Under the pieces are notes generated by a model. It ran no database searches and had not been told where the DNA came from. It saw only the letters and a list, made by a program, of their open reading frames with translations. Positions 40,687 through 49,801 of a stretch of 61,208 nt of DNA are shown here, in pieces (positions within the stretch are counted from its first letter, which is position 1; the number at the start of each line of letters is the position of its first letter). A program made the translations under genes and the position numbers. Source of the stretch: a virus; the IMG/VR virus record IMGVR_UViG_3300010330_000002, positions 1 to 61,208 of that record, one strand, 5' to 3'.

Positions 40687-40850
40687 AAGAAAATACTCTT
40701 CTTCTGATTAAACTTTTGTCGGACGTAGCGCTAACTGCTTTGGCTACTATTAAGCAAGTTGAATCAATGACTCCAGACCAAATTGATGCCGCTATTAAGA
40801 AAGCAGAATCTGTATCTGAGCTTTTGTTGGATGAACTGAATTCTCATTAG
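40683..40850 (+). CDS. Small helical protein (55 aa)
   Basis: Starts at ATG 40683 overlapping the lipoprotein stop, with AGGAGG before it. Helical throughout (LLIKLLSDVALTALATIKQV), acidic end. Not recognised; part of the lysis gene group. Confidence 0.6.
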   Translation: MKENTLLLIKLLSDVALTALATIKQVESMTPDQIDAAIKKAESVSELLLDELNSH

Positions 40851-40855
40851 CTAAG

Positions 40856-40869
40856 TGAAAACGTTTTCA
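40856..40869. promoter_or_regulatory. Dispersed palindrome TGAAAACGTTTTCA before a ribosome site
   Basis: Exact copy in the short gap after the 55-residue gene, followed by TTTTGGAGG and the ATG at 40888. The same palindrome-to-GGAGG layout recurs at 49771. Confidence 0.8.
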
Positions 40870-40887
40870 TTTTTGGAGGCAATATGG

Positions 40888-41247
40888 ATGGCAGTATACG
40901 AACTGTTGGGGCCGCTACTAAGTTTGTGTGGAAGCTTGATGGGGCTGGCCTATGTCTGGGGGAAAGTCAAACAAAATCTGGAAACACACGAACAAGAAAT
41001 CAAACAGCTAAAAGGAGGGCTTTACAACCCTGACGGTACATTAGTTTATATGCCGAGGTCGGAATGTATGGAACAACATAACAGATGTGGAAATAGTGTT
41101 ACAGTTCAGTTGGGCGAAGTTAAAGCAATGATTGCTGATTTACGTACAGAAATGCTTAATAACAATCGAAACCATAACCACGAGCTTCAAAAGCTAATGA
41201 AGTTTGTGGGGAGAGTTGAAGAGCATATTAGGGGGGTTAAAGACTAA
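40888..41247 (+). CDS. Small membrane protein (119 aa)
   Basis: One membrane helix near the start (LLGPLLSLCGSLMGLAYVW), then a coiled-coil-like part with ETHEQEIKQLKGG and a His/Asn-rich segment. ATG 40888 has GGAGG eight bases before. The frame also runs back over the palindrome to a GTG at 40855, which is less likely. Possible second holin or antiholin-type protein. Confidence 0.6.
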   Translation: MAVYELLGPLLSLCGSLMGLAYVWGKVKQNLETHEQEIKQLKGGLYNPDGTLVYMPRSECMEQHNRCGNSVTVQLGEVKAMIADLRTEMLNNNRNHNHELQKLMKFVGRVEEHIRGVKD

Positions 41248-41250
41248 TTT

Positions 41251-41427
41251 ATGCCCAAAGGTACTAAAGTAGAGCGGTGCTATACTAAGCTTCGCAGACA
41301 AGGAAAAAGCAAAGCCAGTGCTGCTAGAATTTGTCAAGCAGCTACGGGTTTGTCTTTAAAAACAGGCAAGCCTCCTAAATCCAAACGCAAAAGGAGACGA
41401 AAGAATGGCAAGAAGAAAAACACCTAA
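41251..41427 (+). CDS. Small basic phage protein (58 aa)
   Basis: MPKGTKVERCYTKLRRQGKS, then AARICQAATGLSLKTGKPP and a run of Lys/Arg. This pattern is common in short phage proteins of unknown role. It overlaps the next gene by 23 bases. Confidence 0.65.
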   Translation: MPKGTKVERCYTKLRRQGKSKASAARICQAATGLSLKTGKPPKSKRKRRRKNGKKKNT

Positions 41428-41659
41428 AGTGGGGGAAAAGGTCACTATCAGGGCTAAAGGCAAGAAACCTCTTTCCTTTACTAAAGGGAAACTTCATCGT
41501 CTTTTGGGAGTGCCTCAAGATAAGAAAATACCTCAGTCTAAAGTAAAGGCTGCATTGGCAGGGAAGTATGGCCCCGAAGCTAAAAAGGCTGCGGTCTTTG
41601 CATTTAAAGGCCCTCTTAAAAAAGGCAGGCAAACGGCGTCTAAGCGTAGGAGGAAATGA
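41405..41659 (+). CDS. Small basic protein (84 aa)
   Basis: Very Lys/Arg-rich with basic ends (ARRKTPK, ASKRRRK). AAGGAGA precedes the ATG. May bind DNA in the head; not recognised. Confidence 0.6.
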   Translation: MARRKTPKVGEKVTIRAKGKKPLSFTKGKLHRLLGVPQDKKIPQSKVKAALAGKYGPEAKKAAVFAFKGPLKKGRQTASKRRRK

Positions 41660-41660
41660 G

Positions 41661-42107
41661 ATGGTTAACTGGGATGCCATACCTGACAAAGTATTTGTAC
41701 GAGAAGAATTTGACGATCCCAAATACCCAGGTTCTGGCGATCTCATAGATTCTCATCTGATACATAAGTTAGTGGGGTTGCGTCTCTATACTAAGTGGCC
41801 CATGATTATTCATGGTAAAGTTGGGGGTGCAGTAGACGTAGACGGTAGCTGGGGCCATGCTCCCCATAGTTATCACAGAAAAGACATGGGATGCAAAGCA
41901 GTAGATTTTCATTTCATTACCGACGCTTCTCCTAGAGAGCAGGCTTATTATGTCTCGTTGTTTGCTTTTGGGGGGATAGGCTTTTATTTTGATTGGCATT
42001 GGAATGGTAAACTTCTGCCTATTGGTTTTCATGTGGATACTCGTCCAATTAAGCGGTTTCAAATGTGGAAGAGAGAACGTGGAAAGTATATTTATATGTT
42101 AAAGTGA
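41661..42107 (+). CDS. M15-type peptidase, probable endolysin
   Basis: 148 residues. HSYHRKDMGCKAVDFHF followed at about 45 residues by GFHVDTRP gives the H...D...H zinc set of DUF882/M15-like cell-wall peptidases, with GIGFYFDWHW between. No wall-binding domain. TAGGAGG precedes the ATG. Together with the putative holin it forms the lysis set. Confidence 0.75.
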   Translation: MVNWDAIPDKVFVREEFDDPKYPGSGDLIDSHLIHKLVGLRLYTKWPMIIHGKVGGAVDVDGSWGHAPHSYHRKDMGCKAVDFHFITDASPREQAYYVSLFAFGGIGFYFDWHWNGKLLPIGFHVDTRPIKRFQMWKRERGKYIYMLK

Positions 42108-42141
42108 GAAAACATAATAGAGATTTTATAAGGAATAACCT

Positions 42142-42429
42142 ATGGGTGTTGGGATTGAGTGGATAGATCAAGTAAAGGGAAGAATAGGGATAATGCGATT
42201 GGGTAAGGATTTTAAGGCGTATGGTGATCCCTATGAAATGGCTTGTGTAGCACAAGAGCAAAGACCTGAAGAAGCTTATTTGTTGGGAGCGTATACAACT
42301 GATTTTACTTCCTTAGTAAGATTTAGAAGTCAGGTGCGGAAAGTTTTAAAAAATGAGGGATTTAAATTTGTGAGATGGAAAAGACACAGAAAAAACGGTC
42401 AATGGAAAGAGATAAGAAAAGAGCTTTAA
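42142..42429 (+). CDS. Hypothetical protein (95 aa)
   Basis: Not recognised; basic C terminus (KRHRKNGQWKEIRK). AAGGA precedes the ATG. Lies between lysis and virion genes. Confidence 0.6.
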   Translation: MGVGIEWIDQVKGRIGIMRLGKDFKAYGDPYEMACVAQEQRPEEAYLLGAYTTDFTSLVRFRSQVRKVLKNEGFKFVRWKRHRKNGQWKEIRKEL

Positions 42430-42450
42430 TTTTAGTATGGGAGGTAGGGA

Positions 42451-42723
42451 ATGGCCCTCAAAACCAAGCACATATCAAAACGAGACAACGGCACTTTCAT
42501 CATAACAGCAGAAGAAACTTCTCTTCAAATCGGAACAGACGAAAAGGGAAACCCGATCTATCAGACATTTACGGTGATCCATAATCCTAAAGATGGAGAC
42601 ACTGTCTTGCAAGAGAAGTTTGCCAAAGAAATTAAACGATACAAAGAAAGGCAAGAGACTATAAACACTATAAAGTCAAAGATAGATTCAGTGCTCGAGG
42701 AGATAGACTATAGCAAGATTTAG
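42451..42723 (+). CDS. Hypothetical protein (90 aa)
   Basis: Beta-rich first half (GTFIITAEETSLQIG), helical second half (LQEKFAKEIKRYKERQ). GGAGG precedes the ATG. Likely a small virion or chaperone protein by position. Confidence 0.6.
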   Translation: MALKTKHISKRDNGTFIITAEETSLQIGTDEKGNPIYQTFTVIHNPKDGDTVLQEKFAKEIKRYKERQETINTIKSKIDSVLEEIDYSKI

Positions 42724-42734
42724 GAGGACAGAGG

Positions 42735-43175
42735 ATGGCAAACGTTAGATGGGAAACACCTAGTAGTTGGGCTACAGCTTTAAGCTCAGAATTGGATAGC
42801 TTAGCCGACGAAGGGTTAGCATTAAGTAGTGAAATAAGCAATGACACAAACAGATATATGTTCATTGACCTTGAGTTAAACTTAGCATCAGTTGATTTAC
42901 AAAGCTCAAGCAATCCTGTGATTCGTGTTTGGTTTTTACCCAAATTGAGTGACGGCACAAATTTTGAAGATGGCGAATCAAGTGTCGAACCTGCTCGGAT
43001 GCCAGACGCAAACTTTCCTCTTAGAGAAATTAGTGGAGAACAACATGTTGTAGCGAGAAGTGTTTTGGCCCCTAACGGCAACTTTAAAATTTTAGTGAAG
43101 AATGAAACAGATGCTACATTGGCTTCCAATGGTAACACTTTAAAATACAAGATGTACGGACAAACGGTGTCGTAA
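42735..43175 (+). CDS. Virion structural protein (146 aa)
   Basis: Beta-rich, with a FIDLELNLASVDL strand and RVWFLPKLSDGTN, as in small phage tail or baseplate proteins. GGAGGAC precedes the ATG. Next to a fibre-like gene, so a tail role is likely. Confidence 0.6.
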   Translation: MANVRWETPSSWATALSSELDSLADEGLALSSEISNDTNRYMFIDLELNLASVDLQSSSNPVIRVWFLPKLSDGTNFEDGESSVEPARMPDANFPLREISGEQHVVARSVLAPNGNFKILVKNETDATLASNGNTLKYKMYGQTVS

Positions 43176-43176
43176 A

Positions 43177-45078
43177 ATGTTTCGCTTTGTCAGAAACCCA
43201 GACCCTCGAAAGAAACCGCCTTATGGCAGCAGGATTGATCCTACGCATCCTTTGGCGCAGGGATTGGTGGGATGTTGGTTGTTTAATGAGGGAGGGGGGA
43301 ACAAAGTTTTTGATTTAGTAGAAGCAAAATCTCTGATAGGAAATAATGACTTTAATTGGAGCAATAATGTTTTAGATTCTGGAACGAATGGGTATCTTGA
43401 AAGTCAATCTTCAAAGTACAAAATATTGAATGATTTAACTGTCATTCTTTCTTTTAAGGCAATAGAAGCAACTGATGGGGGTTGTTTTTGTGCGATAGAA
43501 GGAAGTCCAGGAGAAACAGAAGATGAGAATAGTATTCTCTATCTCTACAATAATGGTGGCAATATTTACTACATTCATGAATATTCATCTGGGCAGAACC
43601 AATCAATAGATACTCAAATCAATTTATCGGAATTACAAACCAACATTTCTACTATTGTTTGCAAACGCAATGCTTCCGTTAAGGCGTTTAAAGCGTTTTT
43701 TAACAGAGAATTACGAACTAATATTAGTTACACTTATAATCCAACAAATACGGCAACAAACTTATATCTTTCTTTAAGTAGTCGAAGTAATGGTAACAAT
43801 CAGATCCGTGCTTGTTGGGAAAAATGTTATATTTATAATTGTGTTCTAGAAGATAGTGAAGTGCTTCAACTCCACGCCGAACCCTACTCCTTCATCCTCG
43901 TCCCTCAATACTGGTACATGGTGGATCTTGGGGCGGTGGGAGGAGGTGAAATCGTTGTTTCCGATAGCGGGAGCGGTTCTGATTCTTTATCCCAAATTGC
44001 AGTATCTCTTGCTTTAAGCGATTCAGGTGCGGGGTCTGACTCTCTTCCCAGTCTCCAGGCATCATTTGGGCTTTCTGACCAAGGCACAGGCTCAGATTTT
44101 TTATCCCAACTTTTAGCTGCGTTAAGTATAGGCGATTCTGGTACTGGCGCAGATACTTTGTCCCCTATGTCGGTTTCTGCTTCTGTGTCTGATACTGGAG
44201 CAGCTTCTGATTCTATTTCGTCTTTGACTGTAACTCTTTCAGTTTCAGACACTGGAACAGGTACTGATGTTGTTTCAGTTCTAAAAGAGCTTCTTAAAAC
44301 TATATATGATTCGGGCATTGCTTCCGACATAGTTTCTTCTATCGCTGTAAACGTAGCTATTCCTGATTCTGCATCGGGCCAGGATAATATACATAATGTG
44401 TCTGCAACTTTGATACTATCTGATACTGCCTCTGGTCTGGATGCGATAACAGTTTTAAAGGAACTTTTAAAGCAAGTTGCTGATAGTGGGCTAGGGACAG
44501 ACAGTGTTTCGTTTTTGAATGTATCTTTTGCTATGTTTGATGCTGGTGAAGGCAACGATATTTTGTCTTCTATCTCTGCTAGAATCCCTATATCAGACCT
44601 TGGTTCTGCTATAGACGCAGTTTCTGTTCTGACAGAAATAGTTAAAAGCATATTTGAGTCTGGGCAAGGCACGGACACGCTTTCTTCTATTTCTGTAGAT
44701 TTAGGCGTGGCAGATAACGCAGCCGGGGCGGACTCTATTGGAATAGAAGTAGCTCTAACTATTTCTGACGCCGCAACTTCAACAGAAGTTATAACAATAG
44801 CTAAGACTGCTTTAAAGGTAATAACTGATAGCGGAATAGGGGCGGATACATTAAGCGGTATTGTAGTCAACGTTCCAGTTAAGGATTATGGGCAAGGGCT
44901 GGACTTTATTGCGCAGATAACAGCAATACTGTCCATTTCTGATTTAGGAGTTGCTACTGATGTCGTTTTAAAATATGATACTGCTGTTAAGCTAGTTAGT
45001 ATATCTTTTAGGCTTAGGAAACCAAATATTGAATTTGGGCTTAAAACTAATAAAATTGAATTTAAACTTTATACTTAG
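43177..45078 (+). CDS. Fibre-like protein: LamG-like domain plus DSG repeats
   Basis: 633 residues. Residues 1-240 include LVGCWLFNEGGGNKVFDLV and later RACWEKCYIYN, fitting a concanavalin/LamG-like sugar-binding domain. Then about 14 degenerate repeats of 20-30 residues centred on SDSGxGxDxLS-type motifs extend to residue 600. No good ribosome site; it is coupled to the upstream gene. Probably a host-binding or head-decorating fibre. Confidence 0.72.
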   Translation: MFRFVRNPDPRKKPPYGSRIDPTHPLAQGLVGCWLFNEGGGNKVFDLVEAKSLIGNNDFNWSNNVLDSGTNGYLESQSSKYKILNDLTVILSFKAIEATDGGCFCAIEGSPGETEDENSILYLYNNGGNIYYIHEYSSGQNQSIDTQINLSELQTNISTIVCKRNASVKAFKAFFNRELRTNISYTYNPTNTATNLYLSLSSRSNGNNQIRACWEKCYIYNCVLEDSEVLQLHAEPYSFILVPQYWYMVDLGAVGGGEIVVSDSGSGSDSLSQIAVSLALSDSGAGSDSLPSLQASFGLSDQGTGSDFLSQLLAALSIGDSGTGADTLSPMSVSASVSDTGAASDSISSLTVTLSVSDTGTGTDVVSVLKELLKTIYDSGIASDIVSSIAVNVAIPDSASGQDNIHNVSATLILSDTASGLDAITVLKELLKQVADSGLGTDSVSFLNVSFAMFDAGEGNDILSSISARIPISDLGSAIDAVSVLTEIVKSIFESGQGTDTLSSISVDLGVADNAAGADSIGIEVALTISDAATSTEVITIAKTALKVITDSGIGADTLSGIVVNVPVKDYGQGLDFIAQITAILSISDLGVATDVVLKYDTAVKLVSISFRLRKPNIEFGLKTNKIEFKLYT

Positions 45079-45087
45079 GAGGAGATC

Positions 45088-45603
45088 ATGGTTACAGAAA
45101 GAGTCGGCCACAAAAGTAAGTGGGTAATAACTCGTTATCCTGATGAAGAAGCTTTTAAGAACAAGACTCCCAAACCAGTAATAGACGCTGAGGGTCGGGA
45201 GCTACCCGCAGTTTCGGTTGTAGAGGGCAATATTTTATTAAACGTAGGCATTGGCGAGATGTGGGACCTAATTTGCGGGTTAGGGTCTCCTACAGCCTAT
45301 AATAACGCTAATGCTGAATTGGGGGTAGGTGATGGGACTACTGCTGCCGATGCCTCTCAAACAGATTTGCAGGGAACGAGCACTGCTTGGCAGTCAATGT
45401 CAACAGGCTATCCCCAACGCTCTGGTCAAACAGTGACTTTTAGGGCTGAGTTTGATGGAAGTACAGCTAATTTTAGTTGGCAGGAATTCGCTGTAAGAAA
45501 TGGCGCTACTGCTAATGTATTGATGAACAGAAGAGTAGAAGATCAGGGAACAAAAGCTTCGGGCCAAGTATGGACTCTTGAGCTTCAAATAACCTTGTCG
45601 TAG
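45088..45603 (+). CDS. Virion structural protein (171 aa)
   Basis: Contains ANAELGVGDGTTAADASQTD, seen in many phage tail-associated proteins, then NFSWQEFAVRNG and a final strand. AGGAGGA precedes the ATG. Confidence 0.65.
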   Translation: MVTERVGHKSKWVITRYPDEEAFKNKTPKPVIDAEGRELPAVSVVEGNILLNVGIGEMWDLICGLGSPTAYNNANAELGVGDGTTAADASQTDLQGTSTAWQSMSTGYPQRSGQTVTFRAEFDGSTANFSWQEFAVRNGATANVLMNRRVEDQGTKASGQVWTLELQITLS

Positions 45604-45610
45604 AGGGCTT

Positions 45611-45928
45611 ATGAAAAAAATAGTAAACGAAAATAGCACAGCCTATTTGTCTCTGACTTTTAAGAACAAAGAGGGGGAGGTAGAAAGCCCTCAGGCGGTG
45701 ACCTATAACATTCATTGTTTGACTAATGATGTAGAGATAAGAGGAAATACTTCGGTGTCTCCAGGGCCTTCAATTGAAATTGTTTTATCTCCTACTGAGA
45801 ATAGAATTATTGATGCTAATAATAAGTACGAACGGCGTGTAGTTACTGTTACAGCTACCTATGGGCCTGATGATGAAATAACTGGACAGTATGAATATAA
45901 GGTTTTGAATTTGAAATATATTTCATAG
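45611..45928 (+). CDS. Virion structural protein, Ig-like (105 aa)
   Basis: Beta-sandwich pattern (STAYLSLTFKN, SIEIVLSP, RRVVTVTATYG). GAGGG precedes the ATG. Likely a small head or tail decoration protein. Confidence 0.6.
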   Translation: MKKIVNENSTAYLSLTFKNKEGEVESPQAVTYNIHCLTNDVEIRGNTSVSPGPSIEIVLSPTENRIIDANNKYERRVVTVTATYGPDDEITGQYEYKVLNLKYIS

Positions 45929-45962
45929 TATGGTAATAACTTATTAACCAACAGGAGGATTT

Positions 45963-46865
45963 ATGCCAATACCAGAAGCAGTGAAAAAACAAGCAGAAAA
46001 AGCTAAGGAGTTGGAGAAAGAGCTTTTGAGTAAAACCAAAGGCGATGACGATAACCCTGAACCTTCTCCAGAACCTGAGCCGCAGCCTGAACCCGAACCA
46101 AAACCCGAACCTGAGCCAACTCCAGAGCCTTCTCCTGATGTATGGGAGCAGAGATATAAAACTCTGCAAGGCAAATACAATACTGAGATAGGTAGATTGC
46201 AAGAATCTTTGAGAACATTGCAGGCCGAAAATGAGTTTTTGAAGGGTAAGCTGGCTACGTTGGAAGAGATGGTACAATCTCAGCCACAACCGGCCCCGCC
46301 CGCTCCTTCTCAAGAAGACCCTCTTGCTGTTATTAAAGATACCCTTCCAGAAGTTTATGACGCTCTTATTAAATATACTTCTCAGTTTGTACGTAAAGAC
46401 GAAATTCCGAACATAGAGGAAACAGTAAATAGTAAAGTTCAGCCTATTGTTCAGACTACGTTTAAGACTACTTTGACAAGTCTTGTGCCTGATTGGGAGA
46501 TACTGAACACTGACCAGGATTTTATTGACTGGCTTCAGCGTCCAGCCCCCTATACAGACAAGACTTTGCACGAATTAATGCTAGAATATTTTAACCAGGG
46601 AGACGCACACAAAGTAGCTCAATTCTTTCTTGATTATAAGAAAGAAAAGCAAGCGTCTTCCCAACCTAGCCCGCCCTCGACAAGTGTTGCACCTCCGAGG
46701 AGACAGGCTGCCGTTTCTCAACCGCAAAGTCCCAGACCAATAAGGCGGGACGAAATCGTTCAGTTTTATAGGGACTCTGCATTAGGCAGATATTCTCCAG
46801 AACAAAAAGCTCAAATGGAAGCCGAGATTATGAAGGCTATCCGAGAAAATCGAGTAATCGACTAG
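45963..46865 (+). CDS. Scaffolding protein
   Basis: 300 residues. N-terminal helix, a Pro-Glu repeat linker (about 38-58), a coiled coil (YNTEIGRLQESLRTLQAENE), then a helical and basic C terminus. It lies directly before the capsid gene, as scaffolds do. GGAGGA precedes the ATG. Confidence 0.8.
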   Translation: MPIPEAVKKQAEKAKELEKELLSKTKGDDDNPEPSPEPEPQPEPEPKPEPEPTPEPSPDVWEQRYKTLQGKYNTEIGRLQESLRTLQAENEFLKGKLATLEEMVQSQPQPAPPAPSQEDPLAVIKDTLPEVYDALIKYTSQFVRKDEIPNIEETVNSKVQPIVQTTFKTTLTSLVPDWEILNTDQDFIDWLQRPAPYTDKTLHELMLEYFNQGDAHKVAQFFLDYKKEKQASSQPSPPSTSVAPPRRQAAVSQPQSPRPIRRDEIVQFYRDSALGRYSPEQKAQMEAEIMKAIRENRVID

Positions 46866-46875
46866 GAGGTCAACC

Positions 46876-47796
46876 ATGCCCGTTGCAAAAGTACCAGGAT
46901 ACCCTGATTATAATGCGACTAAAAACATTCCTGTAATCTTTGCAGGTAAAACCCTTGAAAAATTTTATGCAGCCAGTACGGTTGCGAACATTTCGTCTGT
47001 AGACTATGTAGGCGAAGTGCGTGAGCAAGGCGATACGGTATATATCAGGACCGTTCCGAACATTACGATCAAAGAGTATCGTAAAGGCCAAAAGCTTGAA
47101 CTGGAATACCCTGAAAGCCCGTATGTTGAGTTTAGTATTAACAAAGCAAAATACTACAATTTTGCATTGGATGAGATCGACATCAAGCAGTTTGATCTCA
47201 AAATGATGGATAAGTATGCGGACGATGCCGCTGAACAGTTGAAGATAACCCAGGATACAGAAGTATTCGCCACAATTTATGCAGATGTGGACGATGCCAA
47301 CCAGGGAAGCTCTGCTGGAGCCAGAACTGGGAAATTTAACCTGGGCGAAACTGGCTCTCCTATTACTCTGACAAAAGACAGTATCCTAGACTACATTGTC
47401 GATTGCGGAGTGGTTTTGGATGAGCAAAATAGGCCTTCTACTGATAGGTTTATGGTTATGCCTCCGCATATTGCAGGTATGATCAAGAAATCTGATCTAA
47501 GAAACGCCTCGATTACAGGGGATGGAAAATCTATCCTTCGTAGCGGTTATATCGGAGATATTGATAGGTTTCATATTTATATCTCTAACTTACTGCCCAT
47601 CGTAGATGACGGCGGCTCTGATTGTACCTATATTTACTTTGGGCACAAATCGGCTTTGGTATTCGTTACCCAACTAACCAGAGAAGAAACCTATAGGCCA
47701 CAAGACACGTTTGCGGAGGCCATGAAGGGTCTAGTCGTTTATGACTTTGACGTTATTCAACCTGCAAGTCTTGGCGTTCTGTACGCTCTAGTCTAA
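46876..47796 (+). CDS. Major capsid protein
   Basis: 306 residues. VREQGDTVYIRTVPNI, the YNFALDEID segment and RFMVMPPHIAGMI fit HK97-fold capsids of the podovirus/P22-like kind. AGGAGGT precedes the ATG; order scaffold-capsid is typical. No long cleaved prodomain is evident. Confidence 0.87.
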   Translation: MPVAKVPGYPDYNATKNIPVIFAGKTLEKFYAASTVANISSVDYVGEVREQGDTVYIRTVPNITIKEYRKGQKLELEYPESPYVEFSINKAKYYNFALDEIDIKQFDLKMMDKYADDAAEQLKITQDTEVFATIYADVDDANQGSSAGARTGKFNLGETGSPITLTKDSILDYIVDCGVVLDEQNRPSTDRFMVMPPHIAGMIKKSDLRNASITGDGKSILRSGYIGDIDRFHIYISNLLPIVDDGGSDCTYIYFGHKSALVFVTQLTREETYRPQDTFAEAMKGLVVYDFDVIQPASLGVLYALV

Positions 47797-47812
47797 TAAG
47801 GAGGTGTAACCA

Positions 47813-48250
47813 ATGGCTGTAGTCAATGGACTTGGTGGTCATACCGCAGAAGTTCCCTTTAAGGGAGCAGGTGCGGCGTTTATATTGGAAAATACTATTG
47901 ATTTAGACGCATTGAACGTAAGTAGCGGGGATACAGTGCAAGCCCTTCCTGTCAAAGAAGGAATGAGAATACCTATTGTTGAAACAGAAATTGTAACCCC
48001 TTCTGACGCTGCCACTTCAGCTACGGCTGATATTGGGGATGGCGATGATGCTGATGGGTTTGATGCTGCCGTGGACCTCAAAGCAAGTGCGGGTACTATA
48101 GTATGCACTGCTATAGGCACGGATGCTTATGGCGCATCTGGGAAACGCTATACAGGCTCAGACACCATTGATATTACCGTTACTTATTCTGGCGCTGTTA
48201 CTGTAAAAGGTAAGGTAAAAATCCGAGCACTTGGATTTAAATTTGAATAG
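47813..48250 (+). CDS. Head decoration-like protein (145 aa)
   Basis: Ala/Gly/Asp-rich, with an Ig-like end (TIDITVTYSGAVTVKGKVKI). AAGGAGGT precedes the ATG. Position after capsid suggests a decoration or stabilising protein. Confidence 0.65.
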   Translation: MAVVNGLGGHTAEVPFKGAGAAFILENTIDLDALNVSSGDTVQALPVKEGMRIPIVETEIVTPSDAATSATADIGDGDDADGFDAAVDLKASAGTIVCTAIGTDAYGASGKRYTGSDTIDITVTYSGAVTVKGKVKIRALGFKFE

Positions 48251-48259
48251 TCTGATTAT

Positions 48260-48281
48260 AAGGGGGCCTTGTGCCCCCTTT
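48260..48281 (+). terminator. Weak terminator after the capsid genes
   Basis: AAGGGGGC / GCCCCCTT stem of 8 bp with a 5-base loop and only TTT after it. Probably a partial terminator or mRNA-stabilising hairpin that keeps capsid message high. Confidence 0.6.
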
Positions 48282-48297
48282 GGTAATGGAGGGTGAA

Positions 48298-48468
48298 ATG
48301 CGTTTACTGAAACAAGTAACTACTGGGCGTGTTTATGCCTACACTGAAGCTTTGGCCAAAAGGAAAGATATGGTGCTCTTAGAGCCAAAGAAGAAGGTTA
48401 AAAAAAGGATAAAAAAAGACAAAGAACCTGTGGATTTGATAGGACCAGAAGGCGATGAACAGAAGTGA
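48298..48468 (+). CDS. Small basic protein (56 aa)
   Basis: RLLKQVTTGRVYAYTEALAKR followed by a Lys-rich tail. Short proteins of this kind lie after capsid genes in several phages. GGAGGG precedes the ATG at 48298. Confidence 0.65.
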   Translation: MRLLKQVTTGRVYAYTEALAKRKDMVLLEPKKKVKKRIKKDKEPVDLIGPEGDEQK

Positions 48469-49075
48469 GCTTGTCCAAAGAGTAAGGCAGCTTTTGTTTG
48501 ACACAGAAGTTCCTTACTTGTGGGAAGACCCTGATCTCGAATTTTATTACTATCTTTCTGTAAGGGAGATGTGCCGCCGCACTCTCCTTTACAGGGAGAC
48601 CTTTGATCCTATTCTTTCTGTAGCAAATCAGTATTTGTATAACTATCCTGATAGGCTATTGTTGCCTCTGAGCATTACTTATAATGGAAATGATTTGACT
48701 AAAGTCGATTATGACAGAATAAAATCTGTAAGAGGTACTGTGGGGACAGTCAAATATTATTGTTTGGATTATGCCCCGAAACAAATTGTCTTACATATGA
48801 CCCCCGAAGAAGATGATAAAGAGATTGTTATCTACGGGGCGGCTGTTCCTGATTCTTCTCATATTCAAACAGCTATTCCTGATGAATATACTGATTACTT
48901 GCTTTATGGGATGTTAATGTTTGCTTTTCAAAAAGCTGATTCAGAAACAGTTAGTCCTTTTGCATCCAAATACGAGACTCTTTGGAATGCGTACATCGAA
49001 AAGATTAACAGAGAATTAGATAGGAACAAGTATGTTCCAACATCACAAACTTACACACATCCTGGGTTGCTGTGA
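48455..49075 (+). CDS. Head-tail adaptor-like protein (206 aa)
   Basis: Helical, with LVQRVRQLLFDTEVPYLWED and DEYTDYLLYGMLMFAFQ, as in podovirus adaptor or tail-gatekeeper proteins. It follows the capsid group. The start overlaps the upstream stop. Confidence 0.7.
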   Translation: MNRSELVQRVRQLLFDTEVPYLWEDPDLEFYYYLSVREMCRRTLLYRETFDPILSVANQYLYNYPDRLLLPLSITYNGNDLTKVDYDRIKSVRGTVGTVKYYCLDYAPKQIVLHMTPEEDDKEIVIYGAAVPDSSHIQTAIPDEYTDYLLYGMLMFAFQKADSETVSPFASKYETLWNAYIEKINRELDRNKYVPTSQTYTHPGLL

Positions 49076-49773
49076 AACCTATATTTCAGACAGAATTGTT
49101 TTTAGGAGAGATACGAACTCCTCCTAAGTTTGTAGCGGTGTCTAAAAAGACTCCGCTTCCCCTCTTGATTAACGGCTTACCTACCGATTCGGGTTCTCTT
49201 AAAACTCAAGCATTAACTGGATTAGAATTTATCGGAGAAGCGCACCCTCCCCCATTGTCTATTCAATTTACTTCTTTAGGGAGAGAGTGGAGGGCAGAAG
49301 GTAATAGGCTTTATTACAGTCCTCCTTTTACTTCTCTTCGTATTGATGGCGGCGAACATTATGAGGACGATTCAATTCGACCTATTACTTTTAAACAACT
49401 AATTACTGCTGTGAGCGTAAGTCCTTCGTCTGTAGTATGTAAATGGGCGGTGTACATTTCTACTACAGAAGCTGTTTATGTGATAAGATTTCAGGGAACA
49501 AAACCAGTCATACAAAAAGTAGTTAGTGCTCCTGCGCTTGGGTCGATAGGAGTAGGAGTTTTGGCTCGGCCTGCATCAGATGAACTTCCTTCTGGAACTC
49601 AAATTGTAGTTATTCCTACTCATAAAGGAATATTCCTGGCTACAGAAACAGGATTATTGCCTTTAACTGAGTCTCACCCAAATGCATTGGAGCATTTTGA
49701 CTATGTACATATCGCTTTAGTATCAAATGATTATGGCCAGTATTTAGTGTTTTTAGATGCGTTAAAGAAGTGA
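49072..49773 (+). CDS. Probable tail protein (233 aa)
   Basis: Beta-rich with repeated strands (WAVYISTTEAVYVIRF, GIFLATETGLLPL), which resembles part of the beta-propeller nozzle proteins of short tails. GTG start overlaps the upstream stop (GTGA). Tentative. Confidence 0.6.
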   Translation: MKPIFQTELFLGEIRTPPKFVAVSKKTPLPLLINGLPTDSGSLKTQALTGLEFIGEAHPPPLSIQFTSLGREWRAEGNRLYYSPPFTSLRIDGGEHYEDDSIRPITFKQLITAVSVSPSSVVCKWAVYISTTEAVYVIRFQGTKPVIQKVVSAPALGSIGVGVLARPASDELPSGTQIVVIPTHKGIFLATETGLLPLTESHPNALEHFDYVHIALVSNDYGQYLVFLDALKK

Positions 49774-49784
49774 AAACGTTTTCA
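49771..49784. promoter_or_regulatory. Dispersed palindrome TGAAAACGTTTTCA before a ribosome site
   Basis: Exact copy that overlaps the stop codon of the 49072 gene and is followed by TTTTTGGAGG and the ATG at 49802. The layout is nearly identical to that at 40856. Confidence 0.8.
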
Positions 49785-49801
49785 TTTTTGGAGGTAAGTA
49801 A

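Noticed and set aside
43905-44870. A 321-codon open frame on the minus strand
   Set aside because: It mirrors the DSG repeat region of the plus-strand fibre gene, is made of low-complexity Ser/Val/Pro/Ala, and has no ribosome site or operon context.
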